DNA of 7,233 nt from Albidovulum sp. (GTDB taxonomy: Bacteria; Pseudomonadota; Alphaproteobacteria; Rhodobacterales; Rhodobacteraceae). Of the stretch, positions 5,714 through 7,233 are shown in pieces. Each line of letters opens with the position of its first letter. Positions within the stretch are counted from its first letter, which is position 1. The DNA is taken from assembly GCA_030837825.1 (NCBI GenBank), contig JAUQYB010000028.1, forward strand, positions 1 through 7,233, written 5' to 3'. The notes beneath the pieces were generated by a model, which saw only the letters and a program-made list of their open reading frames with translations, did not search any database and was not told the DNA's origin. The position numbers were made by a program, and so were the translations under genes.

Positions 5714-6595
5714 ATGTTCGCAATCTGCGCCGATCCCAAGTCGATCGAGGGCCTGACCTGGCTCATGTGCTACCTGACTTCGGGCAAGCACCTGCTGTTC
5801 TACGCCTCCTTCGGCACCGTGCTCCTCCTGCTTGCCGTCACGGCGCCGGTGGCGCTTGCCTTCGGCTTCGGCGGCGCGATGGCGGCGCGGTCGCCGTTCC
5901 TGCCGCTGAGCCTTCTGGGCAAGGCCTACACGGCGATGGTGCGGGGCGTGCCGGACATCATCTTCTTCCTCTTCGTGCCGATCGCGCTCGACCAGGGGTT
6001 CGAATACCTGCGGCACAAGGTGAAATGCCCGGGCTGGGACAAGCCGATCTGGCAGGGCAACGACTTCATCGTCTGCCCCGAGGCGAAGCTGCCGCTGTCG
6101 TCCAGCCCGCAGTCGGTGCACGAGGTCTATGGCTTCGCCCTCGCCGTGCTGGCCTTCGCCATCGTCTTCGGCGCCTTCGCGGCAAACGTGATCTACGGCG
6201 CGATGCGGGCGGTGCCGCGGGCGCAGATGGAGACCGCCGAGGCCTACGGCATGTCGCATCGTCAGGCGTTCTGGCGCGTGCTCGTGCCGCAGATGTGGAT
6301 CTATGCCCTGCCCGGCCTTTCCAACCTCTGGATGATCCTGATCAAGGCCACGCCGCTCCTGTTCCTTCTGGGCGTCGAGGACATCGTCTACTGGGCGCGT
6401 GACCTTGGCGGGTCGAAGACGCAGGCTTTCGCCTATCCCCATCCCGACTGGCGGGTGTGGTATTTCCTCGCGCTTCTGGCCTTCTACCTCGTCATGACCC
6501 GGGTGTCCGAGGGCGTGCTCGCGCGGGTCACGGCGCGGCTCAGCCACGGGCAGGCCACGCTCGGCGGCGAGATGCAGCGGAAGGCCGCGCGATGA
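5714..6595 (+). CDS. Amino acid ABC transporter permease 1 (HisQ-like, with periplasmic insertion)
   Basis: This 293-residue inner-membrane protein is one half of the importer channel. Likely membrane segments are near 28-53, 81-95, 139-162, 188-220 and 248-262. The cytoplasmic coupling loop that docks on the ATPase is ETAEAYGMSHRQAFWRVLVPQ at 173-193, a variant of the EAA motif with Thr in place of the first Ala. GKAYTAMVRGVPDIIFFLF at 69-87 is the conserved HisQ/M-type segment. It is longer than HisQ (about 230 residues), mainly because of an insertion at about 96-138 with two cysteines (105, 121). The ATG at 5714 is chosen because conserved-looking sequence begins there; upstream in-frame sequence overlaps the binding-protein gene and is low complexity. 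There is no Shine-Dalgarno, only pyrimidines (CTCTTTCCCCC). The stop overlaps the next start by four bases (ATGA, 6592-6595). Confidence 0.9.
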   Translation: MFAICADPKSIEGLTWLMCYLTSGKHLLFYASFGTVLLLLAVTAPVALAFGFGGAMAARSPFLPLSLLGKAYTAMVRGVPDIIFFLFVPIALDQGFEYLRHKVKCPGWDKPIWQGNDFIVCPEAKLPLSSSPQSVHEVYGFALAVLAFAIVFGAFAANVIYGAMRAVPRAQMETAEAYGMSHRQAFWRVLVPQMWIYALPGLSNLWMILIKATPLLFLLGVEDIVYWARDLGGSKTQAFAYPHPDWRVWYFLALLAFYLVMTRVSEGVLARVTARLSHGQATLGGEMQRKAAR

Positions 6596-7233
6596 GCTGT
6601 CTCGAGACCATCCACGACTATGCGCTGCGTTCCGTCGGCATCGGCGAAAGGCTTCTGCCGAAGGGCGAGATGACGCTTTGCGAGCATTTCACGCTGATCG
6701 GCTCGGGGCTGATCTGGAACATCTACTACGGTGCGCTGGCGCTACTCATCGGGTTCTTCCTCGCCAATGCACTGGCGGTGGCCAAGGCAAGCGCCAATCC
6801 CTGGGCGCGCAAGCCGGCGGAATGGTTCATCTTCATCTTCCGCGGCTCGCCTCTCTTCATCCAGTTCTTCCTCGCCTACGAGGCCTTCGTGCTGATCCCG
6901 CGGATGGGCTGGGACATTCCGCTTGGTTTCACCACGATCACGGTGGAAACCTCGTGGCTGTCGAAAGCCTGGCTCGGCGCGCTGATCGTCCTTTGCCTCA
7001 ACACCGCCGCCTATTCGGGCGAGATCTTCTACGGTGCGCTGCGCTCGATCCCCAGGGGCGACATCGAGGCGGCGGATGCCTACGGCATGACCGGCTGGTC
7101 GCGGTTCCGGCGGGTGATGTGGCCGACGATGATGCGGCTTGCCTGGCCGGCCTACACCAACGAGGCGATCTTCCTCTTCCATGCCACGACGCTGGTCTAT
7201 TTCTCGGGCTTCCCGGCCTTCCAGCAGAAGGGC
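6592..7233 (+). CDS. Amino acid ABC transporter permease 2 (HisM-like), 3'-truncated by window edge
   Basis: This frame begins at the ATG at 6592, overlapping the previous stop, and stays open for 214 codons to the window end, so its C-terminus is missing. It encodes the second channel subunit. A hydrophobic segment lies at about 36-64, followed by the conserved FRGSPLFIQFFLAYEAF at 83-99. Another segment spans about 126-147, and then the ATPase-coupling EAA loop EAADAYGMTGWSRFRRVMWP at 159-178, here with the canonical EAA and invariant Gly165. Between the first segments and the loop lies an extra stretch (about 103-125, PRMGWDIPLGFTTITVETSWL) probably facing the periplasm. Start overlap implies coupled translation with permease 1. 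Family assignment is secure; whether another gene follows cannot be seen. Confidence 0.9.
   Translation, partial: MSCLETIHDYALRSVGIGERLLPKGEMTLCEHFTLIGSGLIWNIYYGALALLIGFFLANALAVAKASANPWARKPAEWFIFIFRGSPLFIQFFLAYEAFVLIPRMGWDIPLGFTTITVETSWLSKAWLGALIVLCLNTAAYSGEIFYGALRSIPRGDIEAADAYGMTGWSRFRRVMWPTMMRLAWPAYTNEAIFLFHATTLVYFSGFPAFQQKG

Noticed and set aside
4041..5723. 560-codon open frame on the - strand
   Set aside because: It is the complement of the ATPase and binding-protein genes, whose motifs are complete on the + strand; its product is His/Asp/Arg/Gly-rich with no domain.
3273..7233. PhnD-like gene as the binding protein of the downstream importer
   Set aside because: The importer already has its own exported family 3 binding protein, and the PhnD-like protein has no signal peptide and lies in a separate unit beyond a 96-base gap.

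Overview
This window looks like a stretch of high-GC alphaproteobacterial chromosome, most likely from the Rhodobacterales/Rhodobacteraceae. The evidence is the strong G/C third-position bias, start regions with little Shine-Dalgarno sequence, and the character of the proteins. That placement is inference from sequence style, not from a search. All supported genes are on the + strand, and no insertion sequence, CRISPR array, tRNA or rRNA is visible.

Layout. (1) 2-1270: the last three quarters of CTP synthase (pyrG), cut at its N-terminus by the window edge. (2) 1271-1878: about 600 bases with no believable gene. It contains a dense series of perfect inverted repeats; five adjacent helices between 1405 and 1596 leave almost no unpaired spacer. 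This is the least explained part of the window. (3) 1879-2640: a stand-alone class I SAM-dependent methyltransferase. (4) 2641-2832: a short gap ending in a good sigma70-type promoter whose predicted start point falls on the ATG of the next gene, so the mRNA may be leaderless. (5) 2833-4040: a two-gene unit with overlapping stop and start, encoding a TerB-like helical protein and a PhnD-like (phosphate/phosphonate-binding fold) protein that has no signal peptide. (6) 4137-7233: a polar amino acid ABC importer operon of the HisP/HisJ/HisQ/HisM type, ordered ATPase, periplasmic binding protein, permease 1, permease 2. The last gene runs off the window end.

How the genes work together. The importer genes form one functional unit. 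The binding protein captures an amino acid (probably basic or otherwise polar; the substrate cannot be fixed from sequence), the two permeases form the channel, and the ATPase drives it. A strong stem-loop between the binding-protein gene and permease 1 could keep binding protein in excess over membrane components. The TerB-like and PhnD-like genes are translationally coupled and so probably act together, but the function is unknown. pyrG and the methyltransferase appear to be independent neighbours. Most of the window is ordinary metabolic and transport chromosome. I found no convincing new multi-gene system; the hairpin-rich intergenic block and the TerB/PhnD-like pair are the best candidates for follow-up.
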